The notes: a model not told the origin generated them from the letters alone. Positions 1 through 7,989 are shown, counted from the stretch's first letter. The stretch is 23,992 nucleotides of DNA from an uncultured Prevotellaceae bacterium (GCA_900543815.1 UQST01000039.1:1-23992); one strand, 5' to 3'. Translations and numbers: made by a program.

Positions 1-51
1 GGGATTCTGCGGCCTCGCGTCGTGGGACTCGTGACTTTGCGTTTTTTTGCA

Positions 52-309
52 AAACGGCTTTTTTTGCGTGACTTGTGCTTCGGCTTTTTTTTCTGTCGGC
101 TCCCGTGTCGCGTGACTTGTGGGCCGGCCTTTTTTCTGACGGCTTCCGTGTCGCGCGACTTGGGGTTCGGCCTTTATTCTGTCGGCTTCCGTGTCGCGTG
201 ACTTGGGGCTCGGCCTTTTTCCTGTCGGCTTCCGTGTCGCGTGACTTGTGGCCCGGCCTTTATTCTGTCGGCTTCCGTGTCGCGTGACTTGTGATCCGGG
301 CTTTAGGTC
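52..309. repeat. 43-bp tandem repeat (minisatellite), about five copies
   Basis: Five consecutive units begin at 95, 138, 181, 224 and 267, each exactly 43 bases long. Each starts GTCGGCTTCCGTGTCGCG (with small changes) and ends in a pyrimidine-rich CCTTTATTCT-like part. A degenerate unit lies at 52-94, and more decayed similarity reaches towards base 1. The last unit runs into the 3' end of the HU-like gene on the minus strand and contains its stop codon; the TTA of that stop sits at the same place in the unit as a TTA in several upstream copies. Because 43 is not a multiple of three, open frames across the array are probably accidental. Function is unknown. Confidence 0.9.
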
Positions 310-803
310 ATTGGGCTGTTGTCATCGCCGGTGCCACCGCCTTCGCTGTCGCCACCGCCTTCGTTGCCGCCTTCGCCTCCGCTTTCGCTTCCGCCTATGG
401 CGTTCTTGATGTCCGCTTGTGGGGCGAAATCGAGATTGCGCACGTCAAGTGCATCGCGCATGGCTGTGCTCTTGGTGAATTTCACGTTCACCTGCTTTAT
501 CAGTCGGGCTCCCTGTTTCTTGGCCTCGGCTGCGCTGTCAACTCCATTGGCTGTGATGGTGAGGCGGAAAGAGCCCAGGTCGTTCAGGCGGATGCTGTTG
601 CCGTCGGCAAGTGCCTCTACCACCTCGTACTGCAAGGCGTCGAGTACGGCCTTCACGTCGGCGCTGGATACGGTGCTGCGCTTCTCGATGCGCTTTACCA
701 CCTGTGCCAGTGTGATGGGCGTTGAGGGTGCCATCTGCGGATAATACTTGGTCTGCTCGGGATTTGCCGGATTGCGCTTGGCTTGGATAACGTACTTAAT
801 CAT
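303..803 (-). CDS. HU-like DNA-binding protein (HU-HIG type) with Gly/Glu-rich tail
   Basis: The 166-residue product resembles the long HU/IHF-related proteins of Bacteroidota (HU-HIG type), small basic proteins that bind and bend DNA. Residues 1-25 form a beta-rich start (MIKYVIQAKRNP). Residues 28-75 look like the helical HU dimerisation part (ITLAQVVKRIEKRSTVSSADVK), followed by a strand region with the GNSIRLNDLGSFRL motif and a basic segment (KKQGARLIKQVNVKF) likely to form the DNA-binding arm. From about residue 139 the protein becomes a low-complexity tail of Gly, Glu, Ser and Asp, which is unlike the folded part and likely disordered. A clear Bacteroidota promoter lies at 838-866, so the gene seems to be transcribed alone. 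The 43-bp tandem repeat starts at its stop codon. The family is certain enough; which nucleoid or regulatory role it plays is not. Confidence 0.85.
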   Translation of the reverse strand: MIKYVIQAKRNPANPEQTKYYPQMAPSTPITLAQVVKRIEKRSTVSSADVKAVLDALQYEVVEALADGNSIRLNDLGSFRLTITANGVDSAAEAKKQGARLIKQVNVKFTKSTAMRDALDVRNLDFAPQADIKNAIGGSESGGEGGNEGGGDSEGGGTGDDNSPMT

Positions 804-837
804 GTCCTTTTCTGTTTTTATTGGTTAAACAATACCG

Positions 838-866
838 CAAAGTTATTGTTTTTGACGGAAAATCAA
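838..866 (-). promoter_or_regulatory. Bacteroidota-type promoter of the HU-like gene
   Basis: Read on the minus strand, TTG (866-864) is followed after 18 bases by TAACTTTG (845-838), matching the TAnnTTTG -7 element with a -33 TTG. The start codon at 803 leaves a leader of roughly 30 bases. Confidence 0.7.
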
Positions 867-974
867 CCATCAGAACACATCTTTTTTCGGCTTCTGCAGA
901 ACTTTTACATGAATTTCGTGTCGGTATTCTTTTACGCATCCTTTGCCTCCCTGCCTCCCTGCCGTGTATGCCTC

Positions 975-2516
975 TCAGAGGGAAGGCTTGCGCAGGGGTA
1001 TCACCAGGGTGAGCACGCTGCCCGAAGGTACCGTGAACAGCAGGCGCTTCTCCTTGTCCGTCTTTATTGTCCCCTTGGGCAGTTCGGCCAGATTCTCCGT
1101 GCCTGAGGTGCGGTAGGCTCTGGCTTTCTTCTGCTTTGTCCCTTTCCTGCTGATGCCGCTCATGTCCGCCTGCATCTGCCTGTCGTGGGCTGCGCGGTTG
1201 ACACTCACCACCACCAGGGTGTCGTTCCCAGGGCTGACGGCTGCCAGCGTGTGCTCCTCGCTGGTCTCTACGAAGCGGTAGCCTTCGCGCATGAAGCGGC
1301 TGAACTGCTGGCGCACGTAGTAGTTCTTCACTCGGTGGAACTCCTGTGTGCCGCCGTAGAAGTCGCCCTGCACCAGGCACCACTGGTCGTTGTTGTCCTC
1401 CACGTACTGCCAGTCAATCCATGCTGCGGGACGCATCAGGCGCATGTCCTGGATGAGCCTCTCGGCCAGCGCCAGGTTGCCGTCGAGTCCCTTGCCGCTG
1501 GCACCCACTTCGCTCATCCACAGGTGCATGCCCTGCTCGCGGCACAGAGCATAGAGACGGGCGCGTGCTTCGTCGTTGGCCTGGTAGGTGTGCGTGTTCC
1601 ACTGTCCCACCAGAGGCAGTATGCCTGCCTGGTGGTAGGCTTTGAACCCCTCCACCGAGGTCATCACGCTGGTCTCGTCGGAAGCCGAGATGACGGTCTT
1701 GAGTCCCGAAGCCTTCAGGATGGGATGCAGCACCCTGAGGAAGGCTATCTGGGTGGCGAAGTCGAAGTGGCACCCCTCCTGGCTGCCACCGGCATACCAG
1801 TAGTCGGTGTTCGGTTCGTTGAAGGGGTCGAGGGTCTTGAATTCGATGCCGTACTTGTCCCTGTAGTGCAGGCACACATCCACCAGATAATGGGCAAACT
1901 CAGTGTAGCACTCGGGACGGAGATTGTCCTTCAGGGCATCCCTGTGGCCGCCACAGCAGCCGCTCACGGTCATATAGTAGGGGGCGGAGTTGCTGAATGC
2001 CTCGAAGATGGCATCGGGCCTGCGCTCCTTGATCTTCAGCATGATTTTCCTCTGGGCTGCATCGCGCTCCCAGTGCCAGTCGTCTTCGGCGTGGTCCTTG
2101 AAGCCCTCCATCTCGGCTCTCAGCCCCTTGCCTTTGCCCATGTGGTGCGGTGTGCAGTTGCGGTTCATGGGGTCGTCGCCTCCGCCTATGTTGTAGCGGA
2201 AGATGCGGAAGTTGAGTCCCTGTGGGCTTACCAGCCAATCCACCAGGCTGTCTATCCGCTCTTCGCTCCACGAGCCGCACATGTTGGCCCACCAGCAGAG
2301 CGAGATGCCCCAGCCCTCGAAGGGCTCCTGCCCGTCGGCGTAGGGGCGTATGGTCACTTGGGTAGGTTCGCCTGCATGGGCTGCAGGTGCTGTATGGTTG
2401 CTCGCGGACTTGGCTGCTGCCGTGAGGCTGCCGCACAGGGTGAACGCTGTAAGCAGTGTGGCCAGCTTTGTGCGGCGGCTGCGCTGTGGGGAGTTGTCTT
2501 TGTGTTTGAAAAGCAT
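975..2516 (-). CDS. GH30 family glycoside hydrolase, exported
   Basis: This 513-residue protein has an N-terminal signal peptide (basic start, then hydrophobic LATLLTAFTLCGSLTAAA, about residues 18-35). A retaining (beta/alpha)8 glycosidase of GH30 clan A type follows. FEGWGISLCWWA (66-77) is the characteristic first strand. Residue E234 in LDPFNEPNTD is the probable acid/base and E336 in LWMSEVGAS the probable nucleophile. Residues from about 400 to 513 form the beta-rich side domain typical of GH30. The GWGISLCWWA signature recalls the beta-1,6-galactanase-like branch of GH30, but substrate cannot be fixed from sequence alone; xylan, beta-1,6-glucan or glycolipid-type substrates remain possible. 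It is the last gene of a same-strand run, 199 bases after the transglutaminase-like gene, so cotranscription is possible but not shown. No clear promoter was found directly upstream. Confidence 0.88.
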   Translation of the reverse strand: MLFKHKDNSPQRSRRTKLATLLTAFTLCGSLTAAAKSASNHTAPAAHAGEPTQVTIRPYADGQEPFEGWGISLCWWANMCGSWSEERIDSLVDWLVSPQGLNFRIFRYNIGGGDDPMNRNCTPHHMGKGKGLRAEMEGFKDHAEDDWHWERDAAQRKIMLKIKERRPDAIFEAFSNSAPYYMTVSGCCGGHRDALKDNLRPECYTEFAHYLVDVCLHYRDKYGIEFKTLDPFNEPNTDYWYAGGSQEGCHFDFATQIAFLRVLHPILKASGLKTVISASDETSVMTSVEGFKAYHQAGILPLVGQWNTHTYQANDEARARLYALCREQGMHLWMSEVGASGKGLDGNLALAERLIQDMRLMRPAAWIDWQYVEDNNDQWCLVQGDFYGGTQEFHRVKNYYVRQQFSRFMREGYRFVETSEEHTLAAVSPGNDTLVVVSVNRAAHDRQMQADMSGISRKGTKQKKARAYRTSGTENLAELPKGTIKTDKEKRLLFTVPSGSVLTLVIPLRKPSL

Positions 2517-2715
2517 AATCGTCTTCTTTTGGGTTCTTGAATAGGTTGTGGGGCAGTGGGGCAGGAATCCGGCTCTGGATAGTCACTTGGCTGGCCTCGT
2601 CGGGCGTGTAGTCTTACTTTGCCATTTGTCTTTATATACATCGGCAAGTCTTCTGCTTTGCTTTTTCCCAGAGCCGCTGCCGCTCCTGTGCAGGATATCC
2701 GTGGAGAGGGCAGAT

Positions 2716-4050
2716 TCAGTCGAGATACTCTATCTCCCAATTGTAGTTCCACTGGTCGAAGTAGAGGTTGCCTCCGCGCCATTCCACTTCTCCGCGCTGG
2801 AAGTCAACGGTCTCGCTGCGCGGGTACTTCTTCTTGGGCGAGAGCGGCATGCCGTAGTCGGTGTTCACCACCATGCGCCAGGAGTCGATGCCACCCAGGA
2901 AGAAGTAGCGCTCCTGCTCGCTTCGTGCGTAGCCGGGAATGCCGAACGACTGATCCACGGGCACCCATCCGATGCCCTCGAAATACACTTCGGCCCAGTC
3001 GTGAAGGTTGGAGCCGCCGGGATACATCATGAATCCGCTCTGGAAGTGGGCGGGTATGCCGGCCAGGCGGCACAGGGTGATGAAGAGCAGCGACACCTGT
3101 CCGCAGTCGCCGTGGCGGTTCTGCAGCACATACATGGGTATGCAGGGGATGGTGGAGTACTCGCGTGCCGATGCCCAGGGGAAGTTGTCGTTGATATAGG
3201 TGAAGATGCTCTTGGCACGCTCGGCAGGGTTCACTATGCCGCGTGTCAGGCTGTCGGCCAAAGCACGCAGTTCGGGTGTGAAGGCGATGTGGGGCAGCCG
3301 CTCGGCGGTGTAGTGCCGGTACATGGCCGACTTGGTGTCATATGGGCGGATGGAGTCAAAGGCGAACTTCTGTCCACGGCTCACATATTCAAAGGTTTCG
3401 GTGAACACTGTGGGCTGTCCCTTCACTGCCTTCTGTTCCATGTAGATGGTGCTGTGGGGCTTGTCGGGAGCCGACATCTTGTATTTGGCAGGCGATGTGG
3501 AAAGCAGCTGGATATCCGTCTGGCGGGTAATCTCACGGTGGGGGAAGGGCAGCCAGCAGCGTATCTTCTCGCCCTCGGGCACCACATCGGCAGGCACGGT
3601 GAGGGTATATGTCACCCGCATGTGCCTGGCTTGGGCGGTGTGGTCGGGCGTGTGGGGAGCATCACGCAGGATTTGCGGGAGGTTCTTCATGTCGGCCAAC
3701 TCGCTGGCGGCATAGCCCTCGCCGGGATGGGCCTTCTGCCATATCTGCCTGCATTTGGGGTCTATGCGGAACAGGTTACGCCCGGCTGCATGGAAGTACA
3801 TCTTCTTTCCGTCCAGCTCCATGCACTCCAGTGCGCCCGATGCTTCCCACCGGGCCATCTTCTCATCGGTGACAGCAGGGATGAAGCGGCTTATATAGTC
3901 CACCACCTCCTCGCGGCTCTGTGTGAAGTCGCAGAGCAACCGGTGGTGGAGGTCATCTTCCCAACTGTATTTCTGTGCCATACCCTGCATGGCGCCCAGC
4001 AGGCATGGAATCAGCAGGGCTGTTCTCAGGTAAGGTGATATTCGTATCAT
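2716..4050 (-). CDS. Exported transglutaminase-like protein (probable cysteine peptidase)
   Basis: The start at 4050 is chosen because it gives a proper signal peptide (MIRISPYLRTALLIPCLLGAMQGMAQ); an upstream extension to 4143 would put 31 polar residues in front. The mature 444-residue protein has an N-terminal region of unclear fold (to about 140), a beta-rich middle (142-225, MRVTYTLTVPADVVPEGEKI) and a transglutaminase-like core. The catalytic triad is visible: C316 in RHGDCGQVS, H350 in NLHDWAEVYF and D366 in WVPVDQSFG. Bacterial members of this superfamily usually act as proteases or peptidoglycan-peptide hydrolases rather than crosslinkers. It lies 103 bases downstream of the dipeptide epimerase and shares strand with the NlpC/P60 gene, which suggests a part in handling wall-derived peptides; that is inference. 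Confidence 0.85.
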   Translation of the reverse strand: MIRISPYLRTALLIPCLLGAMQGMAQKYSWEDDLHHRLLCDFTQSREEVVDYISRFIPAVTDEKMARWEASGALECMELDGKKMYFHAAGRNLFRIDPKCRQIWQKAHPGEGYAASELADMKNLPQILRDAPHTPDHTAQARHMRVTYTLTVPADVVPEGEKIRCWLPFPHREITRQTDIQLLSTSPAKYKMSAPDKPHSTIYMEQKAVKGQPTVFTETFEYVSRGQKFAFDSIRPYDTKSAMYRHYTAERLPHIAFTPELRALADSLTRGIVNPAERAKSIFTYINDNFPWASAREYSTIPCIPMYVLQNRHGDCGQVSLLFITLCRLAGIPAHFQSGFMMYPGGSNLHDWAEVYFEGIGWVPVDQSFGIPGYARSEQERYFFLGGIDSWRMVVNTDYGMPLSPKKKYPRSETVDFQRGEVEWRGGNLYFDQWNYNWEIEYLD

Positions 4051-4153
4051 GCTTTTGGTTGTTTGAGGGTGTGTGTATTTGGTGTAGGTTCTCTTCTCTT
4101 TATACCTTATTATAATAGGGACTCTGTGGTTGTGGCTCTCCACACCTGCCTTG

Positions 4154-5299
4154 TCATTTCATCAGCTCCACTCCGATGCCTGGCGCGGTGGGCAGCTTCA
4201 GCTTTCCCTTCTCCACCAATACGCCCTTGAAGCGGTCGTTGGCAATGAGCAGATTGCCGTCCAGGTCGGCAAAATCCACGGCGGGCGAGAATTGGGCGGC
4301 TGCCGAGATGCCGCAGGACGTTTCGGTCATGCAGCCTACCATCACCTTCATGCCCAGTGCGCGTGCCGTGTTGACCATCTTCCAGCCCTCACGCATGCCG
4401 GTGCATTTCATCAGCTTGATGTTTATGCCCGTGAAGGCACCCATTATGCCGCGTATGTCGGCCAACCTCTGTATGCTCTCGTCGGCAAATATGGGCAGGG
4501 GCGACTGCTGTGTCACCCAGGCGATATCGTCCAGCTGTGTCTTGGGCATAGGCTGCTCCACCATCACCACACCCTGCTCGTGCAGCCACAGAATCATGTC
4601 GAGTGCCTGCTGCCTGTCCTTCCATCCCTGGTTGGCATCCACTGCAATGGGCAGAGGGGTGACGCTGCGTATGGTCTCTATCATCTCCTTGTCGTTGTCC
4701 CTGCCCAGTTTCACCTTCAGGATGTTGAACTTGTCGGCGCACTCCTTCGTCTTCTGGCGCACCACATCAGGCTTGTCGATGCCGATGGTGAAGGTGGTGG
4801 AGGGGGCTTTCGAGGGATTCAGCCCCCATATCTGATACCAGGGTTGTTCCATGATGCGGCCCACCAGGTCGTGCAGGGCAATGTCGATGGCGGCTTTTCC
4901 TGCTGCGTTACCCTTGTCCAGCTGGTCGATGCAGGTGAGGATGTCTTCCATGCGGAAGGGGTTGTCAAACTGCTTGAGCACCTCGGCAGCACAGCCCAGA
5001 AACTGCATCACACTCTCTGTCGTGCCCAGTTCTGCCGCCAGGTAAGGCGGCATGCTTGCCTCTCCGTAGCCCGTGAATCCGTCGTAGTCCAGGCGAACCT
5101 GTATGTCGGGTGTGGTGCTGCGCGAGTATGTGGCCACTGTGAAGACGTGGCGCAACTTCAGTTCGTATGGCTCAAAGGTGAGCTTCAACTGCCTGCGTGC
5201 CTTCACCTTGCGGTTGACGGCAAACAGGGGAATCGGGTTTGTGGCAAGGGCTGCTGTAGCCAGTGCCGTATTTCGGAGGAATGTGCGACGTGTGGTCAT
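4154..5299 (-). CDS. Dipeptide epimerase (enolase superfamily, L-Ala-D/L-Glu type)
   Basis: The 381-residue protein belongs to the mandelate racemase/muconate lactonising group of the enolase superfamily. It has an N-terminal capping domain (about 38-155) and a barrel with the expected residues: the lysine pair K195/K197 (NILKVKLG), metal ligands D221 (AVDANQGW), E248 (VEQPM) and D273 (FADES), and the opposing lysine K295 (NIKLMKC). This layout is that of L-Ala-D/L-Glu epimerases, which convert the murein dipeptide L-Ala-D-Glu to L-Ala-L-Glu; Bacteroides relatives have been described with preference for related dipeptides such as L-Pro-D-Glu. The first 28 residues look like an export signal with twin arginines (TTRRTFLRNTALATAALAT), suggesting periplasmic location. 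It follows the NlpC/P60 gene by 109 bases, which fits: the peptidase would release the dipeptide that this enzyme epimerises. Exact substrate is unproven. Confidence 0.88.
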   Translation of the reverse strand: MTTRRTFLRNTALATAALATNPIPLFAVNRKVKARRQLKLTFEPYELKLRHVFTVATYSRSTTPDIQVRLDYDGFTGYGEASMPPYLAAELGTTESVMQFLGCAAEVLKQFDNPFRMEDILTCIDQLDKGNAAGKAAIDIALHDLVGRIMEQPWYQIWGLNPSKAPSTTFTIGIDKPDVVRQKTKECADKFNILKVKLGRDNDKEMIETIRSVTPLPIAVDANQGWKDRQQALDMILWLHEQGVVMVEQPMPKTQLDDIAWVTQQSPLPIFADESIQRLADIRGIMGAFTGINIKLMKCTGMREGWKMVNTARALGMKVMVGCMTETSCGISAAAQFSPAVDFADLDGNLLIANDRFKGVLVEKGKLKLPTAPGIGVELMK

Positions 5300-5382
5300 A
5301 CTTGGTTTTCTTGGTTTTATAATGTTGTGATGTGCCGGCAGGCTTGTTTCTGCCTCACGAACAGGCGGCAGACTGTGCGCTC

Positions 5383-5426
5383 GCGGTCAGTTGTATAGTG
5401 GAATGCGGTCAGTTGTATAGTGGAAT
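5383..5426. repeat. Perfect 22-bp tandem duplication across a stop codon
   Basis: Positions 5383-5404 and 5405-5426 are identical 22-base copies (GCGGTCAGTTGTATAG...). The second copy encodes the last residues IPLYN and the TGA stop of the NlpC/P60 gene on the minus strand; the first is the same sequence repeated just after that stop. The duplication leaves the protein end unchanged. Confidence 0.9.
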
Positions 5427-6392
5427 TCGGTCGGTAGTCTGTATCTTGGGATCGCTGTTCACATAGGGCAGAATGCGCGCGGCAAACAGCAGACGGTTCA
5501 GTTCGTATTCGTCATAATCCTGGTCGGCAGGGTCGAAGCTGCCGGTGTGCACTCGGCCCAATGAGTGTATAAACCGCTTGCCGCCCAGGCTGAAGCCCAC
5601 ATGCACCACGCGCCTGGCACTCCCGTCGGCATTCTTCGAACCGAAGAAGAGCAGGTCGCCGGGCTGCAGGTTGGAGAAGTCGCCGGCAATCTCGATGTGC
5701 TCGCCCACCAGCGCCTGCTGCGATGCATTGCGCGGTATGATGATGTCGTGCAGGTAGAGGACTGTGCGCACAAACCCGCTGCAATCCACTCCCTTGGGCG
5801 ATGTGCCGCCCCACATGTAGGGGACACCCATCAGCGTGTGGGCGGTGTGCAGTATGGAGGCGGCATCCCGAGGCACTTCCCTTCGCCACCGGCTCAGCTT
5901 CATGGCATCCTTCTTGCTGATGAAGCCTGTGCGGCCATCGGGAAATCCCACTTCGATGAATCCTCTTCGGGTTCCCAGGTATCTCAGCCGGTCGCCTCCC
6001 ACAGCATCGCTCACGTGGGCCGACTTGGTGGATGGCTTCTCGTAAATCCATGTTGTGAGTGCCGTGACAACGGCCTGCTCGGCCCTGTTCCATTCGGTCA
6101 GTTGCTCCCGGCTCATGCTCTTCAGGGTAGATGTCAGCGTCCAGTGCTCGTAGCCTTCGGGCGTTCTGATGTGTGTCCATTCGTGGTGCCTGCCCAGTAT
6201 CTCCACGGGCATTCCCATCACCGCTTGCGATTCCTGGCCTGCACTATAGGCGGCTTCGGAGCGTGTGTTGCAGGCTGACACGTTGACAAGACCATATTCG
6301 GGTGACTGGCCATACGCGGGTATGGCTGTGAGTGTGACTGCCAAGAGGCTGAAGGCCAGCAGTCGTAGGAGGTGGTTAGATAAAGAAGTCAT
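5409..6392 (-). CDS. Exported NlpC/P60 cysteine peptidase with SH3-like domains
   Basis: The start at 6392 is preferred because it gives a signal peptide (MTSLSNHLLRLLAFSLLAVTLTAIPAYG); the open frame extends 41 residues further upstream with no sign of coding. The 327-residue protein has two bacterial SH3-like segments (about 33-165, with GMPVEILGRHHEWTHIRTPEGYEHW and the later RTGFISKKDA). The NlpC/P60 domain follows, with catalytic C204 in KGVDCSGFVRT, H264 in VVHVGFSLGG and a third polar residue H276 in FIHSLGR. This architecture matches gamma-D-glutamyl-L-diamino acid endopeptidases (YkfC/dipeptidyl-peptidase VI type), which cut peptidoglycan stem peptides after D-Glu and release L-Ala-D-Glu. 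The dipeptide epimerase immediately downstream acts on that product, so the pair forms a coherent murein-peptide pathway. No clear promoter was found in the 405 bases upstream. Confidence 0.9.
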   Translation of the reverse strand: MTSLSNHLLRLLAFSLLAVTLTAIPAYGQSPEYGLVNVSACNTRSEAAYSAGQESQAVMGMPVEILGRHHEWTHIRTPEGYEHWTLTSTLKSMSREQLTEWNRAEQAVVTALTTWIYEKPSTKSAHVSDAVGGDRLRYLGTRRGFIEVGFPDGRTGFISKKDAMKLSRWRREVPRDAASILHTAHTLMGVPYMWGGTSPKGVDCSGFVRTVLYLHDIIIPRNASQQALVGEHIEIAGDFSNLQPGDLLFFGSKNADGSARRVVHVGFSLGGKRFIHSLGRVHTGSFDPADQDYDEYELNRLLFAARILPYVNSDPKIQTTDRIPLYN

Positions 6393-6426
6393 TTGCCTGG
6401 TGGTACTCTTCTTATTGAAACAGATA

Positions 6427-6465
6427 AAGAGGGGAGGGAACGCATGGTGTGTTCCTTCCCCTCTT
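6427..6465. repeat. Inverted repeat with 15-bp arms
   Basis: The left arm AAGAGGGGAGGGAAC (6427-6441) and the right arm GTTCCTTCCCCTCTT (6451-6465) pair at 14 of 15 positions around a 9-base loop. It lies upstream of the NlpC/P60 start and well downstream of ilvC. There is no T-run on either side, so a simple intrinsic terminator is not evident. Confidence 0.7.
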
Positions 6466-6619
6466 GGGATTGGTTGGCCCAGTGGGAATACAGGGCAGGG
6501 GATTGGTCTGAGCATTCATACTCTGATGTCCCCATCAGTCTGTCCCTTCCCACTTGGGGGAGTTTGGATGTTGGTCTCACGCTCTGCTCACCGTCACCCG
6601 CTTGGGTGGGGCGAATGGT

Positions 6620-6697
6620 GCAGTGCACTGCATGTGCCATTGCAGCGTGCTGCATCGGTCATCGCAGCGTGCTGCGTTGGGCATCGCACCGTGGTGC
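6620..6697. repeat. 22-bp tandem array of 12-bp palindromes, locus 1
   Basis: Four 12-base (near-)palindromes begin at 6620, 6642, 6664 and 6686, exactly 22 bases apart: GCAGTGCACTGC, GCAGCGTGCTGC, GCAGCGTGCTGC and GCACCGTGGTGC. The 10-base spacers are similar to each other (ATGTGCCATT, ATCGGTCATC, GTTGGGCATC). The fourth palindrome differs by paired changes that keep its symmetry. Related arrays lie near 15193 and 23428. Confidence 0.85.
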
Positions 6698-6797
6698 ATC
6701 GCCAGGAGCGTGATATTCCTTTCTCCGGGTCAGGTGGGCCGGCTGCAGTCAGTACCCCGGTGGAGGCGGCTGAGCCGGTGGCTGGCCCTTCGGCTTA

Positions 6798-7841
6798 TTA
6801 GTCGTTCTCGGGACGAAGCTTGCGCACGGTCACACCGGCCTGCCACATCTCGCTCTCGCGCATAGCCTTCAGCTCCTCGTTGAGCTTCTCGCGATAGTCG
6901 GGCTTGGAGTTGCTGTCGATGGAGATCTGAGCCTCGTTGCCGGTCTTCACAGAGTAGTACAGCCACTCCATCACGGGCTTGATGGCATCGTGGAAGCGGG
7001 GAGCCCAGTCCAGAGCACCGCGCTGAGCGGTGGTAGAGCAGTTGGCATACATCCAGTCCATACCCTTCTCACCGAAGAGGGGGCCAAGGCTCTGGGTCAG
7101 CTCCTCAACGGTCTCGTTGAAAGCTTCAGAGGGTGAGTGGCCGTTCTCGCGCAGCACCTCGTACTGTGCCAGCAGCAGTCCCTGGATGGCACCCATCAGC
7201 GAACCGCGCTCGCCTGTAAGGTCGCTGGTAGCCTCACGCTGGAATGTGGTCTTGAACATATAGCCTGCACCGATGCCGATACCAAAGGCCAGAGTCTTCT
7301 CCTCGGCATGGCCTGATGCGTCCTGATAAACAGCGTAAGAGCAGTTGAGTCCGCGGCCCTCCATGAACATTGTACGCAGTGAGGTGCCTGAACCCTTGGG
7401 TGCTACCATGATCACATCGATATCCTTGGGGGGAACCACACCCGTGCGGTCGTTCCAGTTGATGGCAAAGCCATGAGAGTAATACAGGGTCTTGCCTGCT
7501 GTCAGATAAGGCTTGATGGTGGGCCAAACCTGAATCTGGCCTGCATCAGAGAGCAGCATGCAGATGATGGTGCCCTTCTTGGCTGCCTCTTCCAGTGAGA
7601 AGAGAGTCTCGCCGGGTACCCATCCGTCGGCCACAGCCTTGTCATATGTCTTGCCTTTACGCTGGCCTACAATCACGTTGAAGCCATTGTCACGCAGGTT
7701 GCATGCCTGTCCAGGGCCCTGTATGCCGTAGCCCAAAACTGCGATGGTCTCGTTCTTGAGCACCTCGCGTGCTTTCTCCAGGGGAAATTCCTCGCGTGTC
7801 ATTACCTCTTCGATAACGCCACCAAAATTCATCTTTGCCAT
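6798..7841 (-). CDS. ilvC: Ketol-acid reductoisomerase (NADP+)
   Basis: IlvC converts 2-acetolactate or 2-aceto-2-hydroxybutyrate to the dihydroxy acids of valine/leucine and isoleucine synthesis. The 347-residue product is a short (class I) form. It shows the nucleotide-binding GYGIQGPGQA motif (37-46), a phosphate-binding type loop with R61 and K62 (VGQRKGKTYD) that suggests NADPH use, the SHGF motif with H123, and metal-binding acids in SDLTGERG (D207, E211) and NETVEELTQ (E243, E247). It is the last gene of the ilv operon, 148 bases after the thioesterase. That gap contains a possible extra -7 element (7957-7964), so ilvC may also be transcribed separately. Confidence 0.97.
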   Translation of the reverse strand: MAKMNFGGVIEEVMTREEFPLEKAREVLKNETIAVLGYGIQGPGQACNLRDNGFNVIVGQRKGKTYDKAVADGWVPGETLFSLEEAAKKGTIICMLLSDAGQIQVWPTIKPYLTAGKTLYYSHGFAINWNDRTGVVPPKDIDVIMVAPKGSGTSLRTMFMEGRGLNCSYAVYQDASGHAEEKTLAFGIGIGAGYMFKTTFQREATSDLTGERGSLMGAIQGLLLAQYEVLRENGHSPSEAFNETVEELTQSLGPLFGEKGMDWMYANCSTTAQRGALDWAPRFHDAIKPVMEWLYYSVKTGNEAQISIDSNSKPDYREKLNEELKAMRESEMWQAGVTVRKLRPEND

Positions 7842-7956
7842 TTTTCTAAATATTTTAGCTTAATGTTATTCTTTATCTCTCTCGCTGTCAGCCCTCGTGC
7901 CGCTGCGTTCCTATGGATTGCGCACGGTGGTCAGGCGGGCTTTGTAATATCGCGTG

Positions 7957-7964
7957 CAAAGTTA
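7957..7964 (-). promoter_or_regulatory. Possible internal promoter (-7 element) before ilvC
   Basis: The minus strand reads TAACTTTG here, a perfect TAnnTTTG -7 match, in the gap between the thioesterase stop and the ilvC start. No TTG is seen at the usual distance upstream, so this is a weak call. Confidence 0.35.
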
Positions 7965-7989
7965 CGAATTATAATCCAAATACGACTAT

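Larger units (their letters stand above)
6393..6797. other. Gene-free stretch between ilvC and the NlpC/P60 gene
   Basis: No convincing gene lies here. The stretch holds an inverted repeat at 6427-6465, a looser G-rich/C-rich inverted pairing at about 6480-6557 (AGTGGGAA... with TTCCCACT), and the 22-bp palindromic array at 6620-6697. Short open frames crossing the array are products of the repeat. No TAnnTTTG promoter for the NlpC/P60 gene is visible. Confidence 0.6.

Noticed and set aside
75..287. Plus-strand open frame of 70 codons
   Set aside because: It is made entirely of the 43-bp tandem repeat, whose length is not a multiple of three; no protein character.
2614..2621. TTACTTTG as a promoter for the GH30 gene
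   Set aside because: It lies on the plus strand, pointing away from GH30, and differs from the TAnnTTTG consensus.
6620..6697. CRISPR array
   Set aside because: Both the 12-base palindrome and the 10-base spacers are related between units, the period is only 22 bases, and no cas gene is present.
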